From Dryobates pubescens (lineage: Eukaryota > Chordata > Aves > Piciformes > Picidae): 64,000 nucleotides of DNA. The stretch lies in contig NC_071644.1 of NCBI RefSeq assembly GCF_014839835.1, forward strand, positions 3,011,266 through 3,075,265. The letters are read 5' to 3'. The notes under the pieces are model-generated. The model had not been told where the DNA came from. It made no database searches and saw only the letters and a list, made by a program, of their open reading frames with translations. The position numbers and the translations under genes were made by a program. Of this stretch, positions 1 through 34,310 are shown in pieces (within the stretch, counting starts at the first letter, position 1; each line of letters starts with the position of its first letter).

Positions 1-45
1 CTCATCCAGCCTGGTCTTAAACATCTCTAAGTGTCAGCAACAACT
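1..45. other. UBR4 intron 1, window edge
   Basis: This short stretch reads like the edge of another CR1 3' region (phrases such as ctcatccagcctggtctt), cut off by the window. Nothing else is visible. Confidence 0.3.
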
Positions 46-130
46 GGAATCATGGAATCCTAGAATGGCTCAGGGTGGAAGGGAGACCTCAGAGATCACC
101 TACTCCAACCCCCCCCTTGCTATAGGAGTA
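46..130 (-). repeat. CR1 LINE, 3'-end fragment
   Basis: It begins with the reverse complement of a CR1 3' terminus (aatcatggaatcctagaatgg) followed by the 'ggaagggagacctcagagatcac' type block. Only the last ~80 bp of the element are present. Together with the 131-224 spacer and the next CR1 it forms a composite that recurs inverted at 5848-6432. Confidence 0.7.
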
Positions 131-224
131 TTTGGCTGCCCAGGCATCATTTCATAACCCCCTTGGACACCACATCCTTGCTTTAGCTTTTCAGCACTGG
201 AGTTTTGGGCACCATTCTCATTCA
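131..224. repeat. Non-CR1 spacer shared with 6257-6360
   Basis: About 95 bp with no CR1 similarity lies between two CR1 3' ends. The reverse complement of almost the whole stretch is found at 6257-6360 (shared words include gcaaggatgtggtgtcca and atgaaatgatgcctg). It is therefore a two-copy segment, best read as sequence carried along downstream of a CR1. Confidence 0.7.
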
Positions 225-715
225 TAGATCCACAGAATGGGTTGCCTTGGAAGGCACCTTCAAGATCAACCAGTTACAACCCCCCTGCCATGGGCAGGGA
301 CACCTCCCACCAGCCCAGCTTGCTCAAGACCTCATCCAACCTAGGATTGAACACCTCTAGAGAAGGGGCATCCACAACCTCCCTGGGCAGCCTGTGCCAG
401 AGTCTCACCACCCTCACACAGAAGAGCTTCTTCCTCAGCTCCAGTCTAACCCTGCTCTCCCTCAGCTTCAAACCAATCCTCCCTGCCCTGTCTCCAGACA
501 CCCTCATGGAAGGTCCCTCTGCAGCCTTCCTGCAGGCTGTCTTCAGGTATTGGAAGGCAGCTCTAAGGTCCCCCTTCTCTTCTGCAGGCTGCACACCCCC
601 AGCTCCCTCAGCCTGTGCTCACAGCAGAGCTGCTCCAGCCCTTGGGTCACCTTTGTGGCCTCCTCTGGACTCTCTCAAACAGCAACCTCAGAGACTTTGC
701 TGCCATTCAGCATGA
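225..715 (-). repeat. CR1 LINE fragment
   Basis: Reverse-strand CR1 3' region, reading back from the terminal 'cattctgtggatc' through the conserved 'ggctgcccagggaggttgtggatg' block to the 'ctgctgtgagcacaggctgaggga' block. It is 5'-truncated near 715. It sits in UBR4 intron 1, in the same orientation as the gene. Confidence 0.85.
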
Positions 716-1365
716 AATGCAGGCCTTTGGGGGCTGGGGTCAGCAAACAGCCTCACTACCAGGGCTACCAACCCCCTTCCAAAAATAAGTGGAAGAGAGA
801 AAGCATTTGAGATTAGGAATCTACAGCTAGGTTATTTGTTCAGCACAGGAGAGCAGAGCTCCAAAGACAAATGCATCCTCGCTTCTCCCTCCCTGATTTG
901 CCACATCTCATACACCAAGGCATGAAATCCAAGTCCTGCAAAGCCTCCACAGGCCTTGTGCTCACATCAGCCCCTGCTGGGTGTGAAATGCAGTCAGCAG
1001 CAGGCACACAACTCACACCTCAGGGCAGTGCCACTTCAGGCAACCAACTGCTGTCTCAAGATGGAACCATTGCCCTCACTGACAGAGGAGACACAGCCCT
1101 CTCCCCAAGCCAAGCACATCCACTTTGGTGTTTCTGTGATATCCTTCTTCCTACACACCCCAAGAGTGAGCTTTAGGCAAGCCACAGCAGAGCTCTGCAA
1201 GGACAAGGAAAGATTAAATGGTCCCTAAAAGAAAGGTCAGCCTCCAGACTGCCCAAATCTGAGCACAGGCAGGTTTCAAGTGCATCACATCTCTATGGGC
1301 ACAGGCACAGAGTGCTAACTGGAAGTGTCTTCCCTTTGTGCACTCAGCCATTCTCTGCTGAACAA
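716..1365. other. UBR4 intron 1, no recognised feature
   Basis: No exon, repeat or RNA gene could be recognised here. Open frames are short and lack similarity to anything known to me. Confidence 0.5.
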
Positions 1366-1905
1366 TCAGAGAATCAGTAAGGTTGGAAAAGGCCTCAGAG
1401 CTCAGCAAGTCCAACCTGGCACCCAACACCTCCTGGCAACTAAACCATGGCTCCAAGTGCCACATCCAAGCCTTTCTTGAACACCTCCAGGGACAGGGAC
1501 TCTACCACCTCCCTGGGCCAACAACTCTCTCAGTGAAGAACTTTCCCCTCACCTCCAGCCTAAACCTCCCCTGGCACAGCTTGAGACTGTGTCCTCTTGT
1601 TCTGGGGCTGGGTGCCTGCCTGGGAGAAGAGCCCAACCCCCACCTGGCTCCAACCTCCCTGCAGGGAGTTGCAGAGAGCAAGAAGGTCTCCCCTGAGCCT
1701 CCTCTTCTGCAGGCTAAGCAACCCCAGCTCCCTCAGCCTCTCCTCCCAGGGCTGTGCTCCAGACCCCTCCCCAGCTCTGTTGCCCTTCTCTGGACACCTT
1801 CAAGTCTCTCAATGTCCTTCTTAACCTGAGGAGCCCAGAACTGGACACAGGACTCTCGGTGTGGCCTAACCAGCGCTGAGCACAGGGCAGAAAGACTTCC
1901 TACAT
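1366..1905 (-). repeat. CR1 LINE fragment
   Basis: Reverse-strand CR1 beginning at 'cagagaatcagtaaggttgg' and continuing through the ggagaagagcccaaccccca block to the 'gctgagcacagggcagaaagg' block, about 540 bp. 5'-truncated. Confidence 0.85.
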
Positions 1906-2100
1906 AGCACAAAGCCTGATTTTATTATCTTCCTTAGTGCAGAGTTTGGTTTCTATTTCCTAACAACTTATTGTGGTCAGGGTTTTACCTCTGCAACTGA
2001 GCAGAACGCTGTGGCATTCATACCTGGTGTTTTAGATCACTAAAGAAGCTCTGAGTTAAACTAAATAGCTCCGACGAGAGCTTTCATGCTCTCCAGGCTA
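1906..2100. other. UBR4 intron 1, no recognised feature
   Basis: AT-richer unique sequence between the CR1 and the CpG-rich promoter region. Nothing recognisable. Confidence 0.4.
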
Positions 2101-2751
2101 ACCTTCCCGGCTCAGAACAGGCAGAGCTGATTTGCTTCGGCTTTATTTCTCCTTAAAACGTGAGCTGCATTCCACCGGGAGACTCCTAAAAGGAAGTCAC
2201 TGCCGCCCAACGCCCGCCCCGGGTCTCTGGCAGCCCAGGAGCCAGGCCAAGTGAGACAACAGTTTTCACCGCACAGCCTGCAACACCGTAACGCGCTGGA
2301 ACAAAGGCAAACCCGCAGGAACAGTCCCGAAGCCTCTCCGCTGGGTAGCTGTCAAAGGTGCTCTCGCTTGTGGCCGAGCCAGCCAGCGCTCACAGCCGGG
2401 CGTGCATCCTCGTCCCCGCTTATTAGGTCCCAAGGGCACCACCCCGAGAGCCTCCCAGCCGCCAGGAAAGCGGGAAGCGGCTGGGCGTGAGTAATTTCCC
2501 GGACGCTGCTCGGGGCTCCCTTTTTCCCCAGGAGGCGCTGGTCACCAGCCCGGCCCCTCCGCTGCCCCATGCCCAGCTCCCGGCGGCCACCCTGCTCAGC
2601 CGTGCCCCGCACCGGCCACCGCCGGAAGGAGCGGGGGGGCTCCTTTCTCAGAACCAGCTCTAACGGACTCCTCGCCACCGGTCACCCGCCCTACGGGAAG
2701 GGCGGTTAGGGGAGGCAGGGCCCGGGCCGCCCCAGGCAGGTGAGCCCTCAC

Positions 2752-2888
2752 CTCTCGATAACCGAGGCGAGCAGCTGAGGGAGCTCCTTCATCTCGAAGG
2801 CCGAGTAGGAAGCGGAGAGCAGCGGCCGCACCGCTACTTCCCAGCCCGGCTCCGCCGCGGCCCCCGCGCCGCCGCCCGCCGCCGCCAT
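2752..2888 (-). CDS. UBR4: UBR4 exon 1 (E3 ubiquitin-protein ligase UBR4, N-terminus only)
   Basis: The minus strand reads MAAAGGGAG... followed by EPGWEVAVRPLLSASYSAF and EMKELPQLLASVIE, which matches the vertebrate UBR4 N-terminus. The ATG is at 2888-2886 and the exon ends at 2752 before a GTGAGG donor, giving 45 codons plus 2 nt. UBR4 is a giant (~5,200 aa) N-recognin E3 ligase that binds destabilising N-termini through its UBR box. Only this first exon is in the window; the remainder lies left of position 1, because no further UBR4 exon is visible in 1-2751. The Ala/Gly-rich start is shorter than the human one. The gene starts only about 300 bp past the 3' end of EMC1, on the same strand. 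Identity is confident because the 30-residue segment after the low-complexity start is nearly unchanged from human. Confidence 0.93.
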
Positions 2889-3140
2889 CTTGCCGCTCCG
2901 CTGGGTGAGGGGGGGCCGCGGCGGCGGAGGGGGGACGGCGGGGCCGGAAGCGCCTCCCCCCCAGCGCGCGGCGAGACGGGAAGTGACCTAAGGGCCACGC
3001 GCGCATGGCGCCTCCTGATTGGAGGAGACGGAGGGCCCGGCCCAGGCGCGTGCGCAGTACATGAGTCAGCAACTTTGCAGGCGGCGCATGCGCCGCGAGG
3101 GAGCCTCGCCTGGCGGGAGCGCGGCGCATGCGCAGTACCC
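2889..3140 (-). promoter_or_regulatory. UBR4 CpG-rich promoter with NRF1-like sites and an inverted CCAAT box
   Basis: Very CpG-rich DNA upstream of the UBR4 ATG. Three NRF1-type motifs of the form GCGCAYGCGC or close to it lie at 3045-3056, 3083-3094 and 3123-3134, and an ATTGG (CCAAT on the minus strand) lies at 3018-3022. There is no TATA box, which fits a housekeeping promoter. The NRF1 assignment is from consensus only. Confidence 0.65.
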
Positions 3141-3230
3141 AAGCCCCGGGAGCTGCCCTGGGGGCAGATCTTCGCGTACCCGAAAAATGCCAAAAAGCCC
3201 CCAAACAGTCACAGCTCTTCAGCACGCGGC

Positions 3231-3236
3231 TTTTAT
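3231..3236 (-). terminator. Probable EMC1 poly(A) signal (AATAAA)
   Basis: Minus-strand AATAAA lies about 820 bp beyond the EMC1 stop codon, and is the last good signal before the UBR4 promoter. It would end the EMC1 transcript near 3210. A-rich sequence at 3438-3451 reads as T-rich on the minus strand. Confidence 0.5.
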
Positions 3237-4053
3237 TGAGGCGTTCTGCACAGGGGGGCAGGTGGCTGACGGGACACGGCCTCTCACGGGGCTTATCAAT
3301 TGCTGAGACACGTCATTGTGACAACTGAAATCCATCTACGAGGAGTTCACCACTAGGATCTGGATGGGAAAGGGTGCTGAGTTCTACACGCCTGAACCAG
3401 GGCAACCCCCGTGTTGTACAGCACATGCAGGTCCATTAAAAAAAAAAAAAACAGGAAGGAATTAACATCACCATCATCATAAATAAAGAGCATGGGAGAG
3501 AGTTGCCAGTCAAATTCCTCCCACAGCCCTGCAATCTAATTAAGAGACCCCCATGAGGCCATTTCTCACCAACACCCACCCACTTTCTAACCATCCCAAT
3601 GCTATGACCCACATCCTCTCCTCAGGCCTCGTTCACACAGCACCAAGCCCAGCATTCAAAGCCCAGCAGATGACAACTCCTCCCTCCTCCTCTCACCAAG
3701 ACACTCCATCTGGCTGGCACGGAGCAGTGAGGAGCGAGCAGCCACACGTCCTTACTCTCATCTGCAGTGTCACTGGGGAGACAGCAGATTTGAGTGCTTT
3801 AACAGAGGTTTCAGAGAGTTCTTTGTGAGTCCTAACAGGTTGATGTCTCTTTCCCATCTCCCCTCACTGGGAGGCAGAGAGTTGTGTTAGCAGATTTCCT
3901 CCTTAACGCCTTCCAGCAAAAAAGTTCAGTAGGTCTTTGCAGCCATCAGCCACCCGAGGTGGAATTTCTAACCAAGCCCAGCAGCACTGGAGGGTGGCAG
4001 CTCTTCAGCCTGCCCAGCTCTCAGGCACGTTCCGCAGCCTCGGCCTCGCAGCC

Positions 4054-23319
<19,266 letters not shown>

Positions 23320-23480
23320 AGTGTCCCGGGGGCCTTAGCGTTTCGGGGCTGCCCTCGGCGCCGCCTGCGCGGGACGCCCGCCTGAGCATCGCGGGGCGGC
23401 AGCAGGCACCGCGCTGGGCAGCCGCGGGCGTTCCCAGCAGCCCGCACGCCGCCGAGGGGGCCTCGAAGCACGGCGGCGCC
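23320..23480. promoter_or_regulatory. EMC1/MRTO4 bidirectional CpG-rich promoter
   Basis: The two start codons face away from each other with 161 bp between them, all strongly CpG-rich and without a TATA box. Both 5' UTRs and both start sites must lie in or overlap this gap. The same head-to-head arrangement is found in human. Confidence 0.85.
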
Positions 23481-26454
23481 ATGCCGAAGTCCAAGCGGGA
23501 CCGCAAGGGTGAGCGCCCCTTCTCCTCCTTCGCGTCTCCCTCCCCATCCCCGCTCTAACGCGGCCTTTTTGCTTCTCTCCCGGCAGTCTCCCTGACGCGG
23601 ACACCCAGGAAGGGATTGGAAGCCAAGCAGGCGCTGATCACTGAGGTAAGTGCGGCGCGGACCCATTCGGCCCTACCCGGCGCTCCGCTCCCCGGTCCCG
23701 GCTAACCCCTGCCTTGCAGCTGCGGCGATGTGTGGACACCTACAAGTACATCTTTGTCTTCTCCGTTGCCAACATGAGGAACAACAAGCTGAAGGACGTC
23801 CGGAACGCCTGGAAGCACAGCAGGTGAGCCGGCAGGACGGCGGGTGGTGGCTGCCCTAGTAGGGAGCGCGGCCCGGGGGCTCACAGCGGTCTCCTTCTCC
23901 TGTCCCAGGATCTTCTTCGGAAAGAACAAAGTGATGATGGTGGCGCTGGGACGTGAGCCGAGCAGCGAGTACAAGGAGAATCTGCATAAGGTAGGGGCTG
24001 GGGGTTATTCTGTGTGCCCCAAAGATATGCCTCGCTCATGGGAAACTGAGCTGTTTGTTGCAAGAGACCTTTAAGATCATGGAGTCCAACCATTAACCCA
24101 GCACCCCTAAGCCGTGCCCCTCAGCACAACATCTCCACAGCTTTGAAACTCCATCAGGGATGGGGACTCCACCACTGCCCTGGGCAGTCTTTTCCAGGCC
24201 TTGACAACCCTCTGGGAAAGAAACTGTTCCTTGTGTCCCACCCAAACCTCCCCTGGTGCAACTTGAGGCCATTTCCTCTTGTCCTATCACTTGTTCCTTG
24301 GGAGAAGAGACCAACTCCCTCAGGCTTCAGCTTCCTTTCAGAAGGTCTTCCTTCAGCCTCCTTTCCTCTTGTGTTACCAGCACCCCACAGCTAGCCTCTT
24401 TCTTCCAGGTCAGCAAACACCTGAGAGGTGAAGTTGGTCTTCTCTTCACTAACCGCACCAAGGAGGAGGTGGATGAGTAAGTACTCATCTGTCACACCTG
24501 GGGGCTGACACTGAAATGCTGAGCAGCCTTTTTGCCACTCAACGACTTCACTTGATGCTCCTCTTGAAACAGTGATCTCATTGTGCTGGTCCTTTCTCTT
24601 GCCATCCTCCACAGAAAGTTCAGACTCTCTGTCTTAGCCCCCAGGATGTTGTTTCCACGTCTAAAGCCCTTCTTAACCCTCTCAGGTGGTTCTCCAAATT
24701 CAGAGAGGTGGACTTTGCCCGTGCAGGGAACAAGGCAACGTACACAGTGAGCCTGGACACAGGGCCCTTGGAGCAGTTCCCCCACTCCATGGAGCCTCAG
24801 CTACGGCAGCTGGGATTGCCTACAGCCTTAAAGAAAGGTAGGTGCAGGGGCCACGGAGGAACAGTTGGGTTCTTTGTCTGTGCAAGTAAGATCTCTCAAG
24901 GAGACTGTTAAATGTTCAAGGAGCATTTAGTCTAGAACACACAGTGAATGGTGTTCTTCTTCAGCTGCTGCTAGAAATTAGTATGTGCTTTTAGAATCAG
25001 AATTGCTCCAGTTGAAAAGACCTTTTAAGATCAAGTCCAACCATTCTCTAACTCTACCAAGGCTGGGGCTAAGCCATGGCCCTCAGCACCACATCTCTGT
25101 GGCTTTGAAACTTCTCCAGGGATGGGGATTCAACCACCTCCCTGGGCAGCCTGGGCCAGGCTTTGAGAACCCTTTCACTGAAGAAGTTTCTGCTGATGTC
25201 CAATCTAAACCTCCAGTGGTGCAGCTTGAGGCCATTTCCTCTTGTCCTATCACTTCTTCCTTGGGAGAAGAGACCAACACCCCCCCAGGCTTCAGCTTCC
25301 TTTCAGGTCTTCCTTCAGCCTCCTTTCCTCTTGTGTTACCAGCATCCCACAGCTAGCCTCTTTGTTTCAGGTCAGCAAACACCTGAGAGGTGAAGTTGGT
25401 CTCCTCCTCACTAACCAGGCTTTGAGAACCCTTTCACTGAAGAAGTTTCTGCTGATGTCCAATCTAAACCTCCCCTGGTGCAGCTTGAGGCCATTTCCTC
25501 TCATCCTACCACTTGTTCCCTGGTAGAAGAGCCCAACCCTGACCTGGCTCCAATCTCCTTTCTGGGAGCTGCAAAATGCCAGGTCTCTCCTCAGCCTCCT
25601 TTTCTCTAGGCTGAACCACCCCAATGCACCATCCTTCCCAAACTGCTGTTAAAGGCCAAGTAAACAACCAGCTTTGTATACAAGATTCCAGCCTCAGTGT
25701 AAATATCAAGGCCCAGCCTAACCTAGAGCATTCAGCAGCCTGTCGTGGGAGACTCTCTGAGCTGGTCTCACCCAGCTTCCAGGGGTGCACACTAACGCTG
25801 GCCCTGGGTGGCTGATGCCATGCAGTGTTTGGGGGAGTCTGAGCTCAGGCTTGTCCACTCTTTGTGAGGCTACTCCAAGAGCTTCTGTTCCTGCAGGAGT
25901 GGTGACGCTGCTTTCAGATTACGAAGTCTGCAAAGAAGGGGACGTGCTCACCCCTGAACAAGCCCGTGTCCTGGTGAGTAACCTTGGGATGTAGCACCCC
26001 TGTGAGCCCATACCTCCCCTGAGACAAAGTAACTGTTGAGCTGAATAAAGCTGGAAGGTCTTGAGTCCTCAGTGAAGTCAGTGGGGTGCAGCAAACTCCC
26101 TAATTGGAGTGCTGAAACTCTGCAGCAGTTATTGTCAGTCTTGCTTTGCTCTGCAGTCCCCCTCTGGAAGTGGTGTTTACCAAATACCTGGAAACCACTA
26201 GAAACCTGGGAGCAGTATTTACACAGCAAAAGGGGGGTTGCCAGGCTGCCCCTGGAGAGACAAGGGAGCAGGAATGATGGCTTGGGCTCCTTTTTCCCTA
26301 GAAACTCTTTGGCTACGAGATGGCAGAGTTCAAAGTCACCATCAAATTTCTGTGGAATGCCGAGACTGGAGACTTCCAGAAGCTTGTGGGAGACACAGAG
26401 GAGGAGGAGGAGGAAGAGGAGGAGGACAATGATGACGACAGCATTGAGGACTAG
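23481..26454 (+). CDS. MRTO4: mRNA turnover protein 4 homolog (MRTO4), complete, 8 exons
   Basis: Exons: 23481-23508, 23587-23645, 23720-23823, 23909-23990, 24409-24476, 24686-24837, 25897-25973, 26302-26454; 723 nt, 240 aa plus stop (human 239). All junctions are GT-AG and in phase. The product starts [13 protein letters not shown] and carries the uL10/P0-like core ([58 protein letters not shown]), then the conserved [15 protein letters not shown] and an acidic tail rich in Glu/Asp. MRTO4 is a nucleolar 60S assembly factor that occupies the P-stalk base on pre-ribosomes until it is replaced by uL10. It shares a promoter gap with EMC1. Intron 6 holds a truncated duplicate of exon 5 (25371-25416). 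The identity is near certain. Confidence 0.96.
24055..24310 (-). repeat. CR1 LINE fragment in MRTO4 intron 4
   Basis: Reverse-strand CR1: 'gagacctttaagatcatgg' to 'ccttgggagaagagacc'. It lies about 100 bp upstream of exon 5. Confidence 0.85.
25000..25275 (-). repeat. CR1 LINE fragment in MRTO4 intron 6
   Basis: Reverse-strand CR1: 'gttgaaaagaccttttaag' to 'ttccttgggagaagagacc'. It leads straight into the duplicated intron 4/exon 5 segment. Confidence 0.85.
25276..25416 (+). pseudogene. Partial duplicate of MRTO4 intron 4 end and exon 5
   Basis: 25322-25370 matches the 49 bp ahead of exon 5 (24360-24408) with about three changes, keeping a polypyrimidine tract and AG. 25371-25416 matches the first 46 nt of exon 5 with two changes. 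The remaining 22 nt of the exon and its donor are absent, the text switching to CR1 at 'aggctttgagaaccc'. It lies in intron 6 in sense orientation. With an acceptor but no matching donor it is probably not spliced in. Confidence 0.88.
25417..25635 (-). repeat. CR1 LINE fragment, repeats part of 25160-25270
   Basis: Starts 'aggctttgagaaccctttc', identical to the text at about 25160, so the same CR1 segment occurs on both sides of the duplicated exon. It runs on to 'ctccttttctctaggctgaacc'. Confidence 0.85.
25636..25896. other. MRTO4 intron 6 remainder, no recognised feature
   Basis: Unique intron sequence up to exon 7. Nothing recognised. Confidence 0.35.
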
Positions 26455-26589
26455 CAGCAGCCCTTGTGCTTGGACTCCAGACAGTTTACTTCAGAGACAA
26501 GAAGAGGAGGATGCTTCCCTTCTCCATTTGCACCAGGCCAAGGATGATCACCCCAAATCAGCTTTTCTGAAGATGAGCTAATTATGGGA

Positions 26590-26615
26590 TTTATTATTTT
26601 TTATAGATGTATAAA
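26590..26615. terminator. Overlapping poly(A)-type signals of convergent MRTO4 and AKR7A2
   Basis: The minus strand has AATAAA at 26595-26590, a candidate AKR7A2 signal that would give a ~590-nt 3' UTR. The plus strand has only the weak variant TATAAA at 26610-26615 for MRTO4. If both are used, the two transcripts end within about 50 bp of each other or overlap. Confidence 0.4.
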
Positions 26616-27183
26616 TCTATCTTTAAAACTTCAGCTGGCTCTCACTGCTGCCTGTTGCTGTTTGAGAACCCTGGGATCTGAGGAAATGCCTCCTCCACCA
26701 TGACAGCTAGGCAGAAGGCAGCTAGTGTAACCCCTGGCCCTGGGGAAGGTGCTGAAGGGTTGGGTCTTCTTTTCTGGTAGGAGCTTCAGAAGAAGCTACT
26801 GAGCTCAAATATCAAAACTCCAGGGAAAGGTCAGCCAGTACAGTTGAGAGATAGGGTCTGTGTTAGAAGGGACATGACTTGAGACCATACTGAAGTGGAA
26901 CTGGGGCCTTCACTCACGTATGTGTCCAGACCATAAGTCACCACTAAGTGTGTGGCCTACAGCTGATGGCCCACGAGGGGAGGAGGAGTAAGGCATGGCC
27001 CAGCACAGCCAAGTGCTGACAGCTGTAGTGGATCCTACAAAGCTTCATCAACACAGGGAAAATCACAGCCCATTTGCACAGGGATGAAGGGGGCAGCTGG
27101 GTGAGTACCTCTCTCATGCTTTGAGAGACCTGTGCTCCACTCCCCAGCCCCACACCTCTGCTTTCTCACCCCTAGCCCAGGCT

Positions 27184-32721
<5,538 letters not shown>

Positions 32722-32735
32722 CGCCGCCGCCACCG

Positions 32736-32841
32736 CCGCCGCCGCCGCCGCCTCGGCGCATGCGCACAAGGCGGGCAAAGCGCCCTCTAGAGGGCGCTTT
32801 GCCCGCCTTGTGCGCATGCGCCGAGGCGGCGGCGGCGGCGG
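32736..32841. promoter_or_regulatory. Perfect 106-bp palindrome in the AKR7A2 promoter / 5' leader
   Basis: The two 53-nt arms are exact reverse complements with no spacer, centred between 32788 and 32789 (cctct|agagg). Each arm holds an NRF1-type GCGCATGCGC and a (GCC)n/(GGC)n run. It starts 15 bp upstream of the AKR7A2 ATG. It could be a real cruciform-prone promoter element or a fold-back artefact of sequencing or assembly. Confidence 0.9.
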
Positions 32842-33060
32842 TTCCGTCCTTCCCGCTCAGCCGCCGGCTGCCTGAAGCGAGCAAGTTTGAGGTAAAACCA
32901 AGAAGTTTCAGGGAAAAGCTAGGCCGGTAAATAGCGAAAAGTTAAACCCCTCGGAACTTCCCGGCGGAGCAGCGCGGAGCAGCCCTTCAACCCCTTCGAA
33001 CGAGCGGCGCGGGCGGCGGAGCCCGGGAAGTCCTCACAACTTGCGAGGTAAACAGCGGCT
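32842..33060. promoter_or_regulatory. CpG-rich region, AKR7A2 upstream and possible SLC66A1 promoter
   Basis: CpG-rich sequence continues past the palindrome. Donor-like AG|GTAAAC occurs at 33047 and AG|GTAAGT at 34451 on the plus strand; either could end a non-coding first exon of SLC66A1. The head-to-head layout makes a shared promoter likely, but the start sites cannot be seen. Confidence 0.45.
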
Positions 33061-33107
33061 GGGCTTGGATGGGGGTTGGGGGGGGGCGGAAAGGAGAGCG
33101 AGCAAAC

Positions 33108-34310
33108 AGCTGGTTTGGTTTGGTTTGGTTTATTTTGGTTTGGTTTAGTTTAGTTTAGTTTACTTTATTATGGTTTATTTTATTTTTGACGGAAAACGGC
33201 AAGTTTCTGACCAAAGAATTGATGGGGGGGGGGGGGGGGGAAGGAAAAGAGCAAGGTTCTGACCTAACAGCTGATCTATTTTCTTCTATTTTCTTCTATT
33301 TTCTTCTATTTTCTTCTATTTTCTTCTATTTTCTTCTATTTTCTTCTATTTTCTTCTATTTTCTTCTATTTTCTTCTATTTTCTTCTATTTTCTTCTATT
33401 TTCTTCTATTTTTGAAGGAAAACAGCAAGTTTCTGACCAAACAGCTGATCTCTTTTATTCTCTCTTTTATTCTCTCTTTTATTCTCTCTTTTATTCCCTC
33501 TTTTATTCCCTCTTTTATTCCCTCTTTTATTCCCTCTTTTATTCCCTCTTTTATTCCCTCTTTTATTCCCTCTTTTATTCTCTCTTTTATTCTCTCTTTT
33601 ATGGAAAACAGCAAGTTTCTGACCAAACAGCTGATCCCTTTTATTCCCTTTTATTCCCTTTTATTCCCTTTTATTCCCTTTTATTCCCTTTTATTCCCTT
33701 TTATTCCCTTTTATTCTGTTTTTGAAGAAAAACAGCAAGTTTCTGACCAAACAGCTGATCTATTTTATTCTATTTTAGGGGGAAAACAGCAAGATTCTGA
33801 CCAAACAGATGATTTATTTATTCTCTTTTACTTCTTATTCTCTTTTACTTCTTATTCTCTTTTACTTCTTATTCTCTTTTACTTCTTATTCTCTTTTACT
33901 TCTTATTCTCTTTTACTTCTTATTCTCTTTTACTTCTTATTCTCTTTTACTTCTTATTCTCTTTTACTTCTTATTCTCTTTTACTTCTTATTCTCTTTTA
34001 CTTCTTATTCTCTTTTACTTCTTATTCTCTTTTACTTCTTATTCTCTTTTACTTCTTATTCTCTTCTATTTTATTATATTTTTAATTTTACTTTATTTTA
34101 TTTCGATTGTTTTAATTTTTAACTTTAATTTATTTTACTTTACTTTTTTATTATTATTATTTATTTATTCATTTTATTCTATTCTATTTTGAAGGAAAAC
34201 AGCAAGTTTCTGACCAAAGAGCTGATTTGGGGGGAAGGAAAGCAGCAAGTTTCTGACCAAAGAGCTGATTTGGGGAGAAGGAAAGCAGCAAGTTTCTGAG
34301 CAAACAACAG
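33108..34310. repeat. Composite array: a conserved ~38-bp spacer alternating with changing microsatellites
   Basis: Nine copies of a spacer containing 'acagcaagtttctgacc' begin near 33188, 33239, 33413, 33601, 33722, 33778, 34190, 34233 and 34276. Each early spacer is followed by a different pure array: G18 (33222), 10-bp ttcttctatt (33277-33410), 10-12-bp tcttttattc/ccc (33449-33600), 10-bp ttttattccc (33637-33715) and 17-bp ttattctcttttacttc (33815-34065). A (tttgg)n run precedes it. It lies between AKR7A2 and SLC66A1. Confidence 0.9.

Noticed and set aside
1383-1829. CR1-derived open frames seen throughout the window
   Set aside because: They recur wherever the CR1 3' region occurs in reverse (words like [16 protein letters not shown]) and are the wrong strand for CR1 proteins, so they are not host genes.
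33186-34192. Long F/L/Y/S-rich frames that look like membrane proteins
   Set aside because: They are translations of T-rich microsatellites between AKR7A2 and SLC66A1, not a gene.
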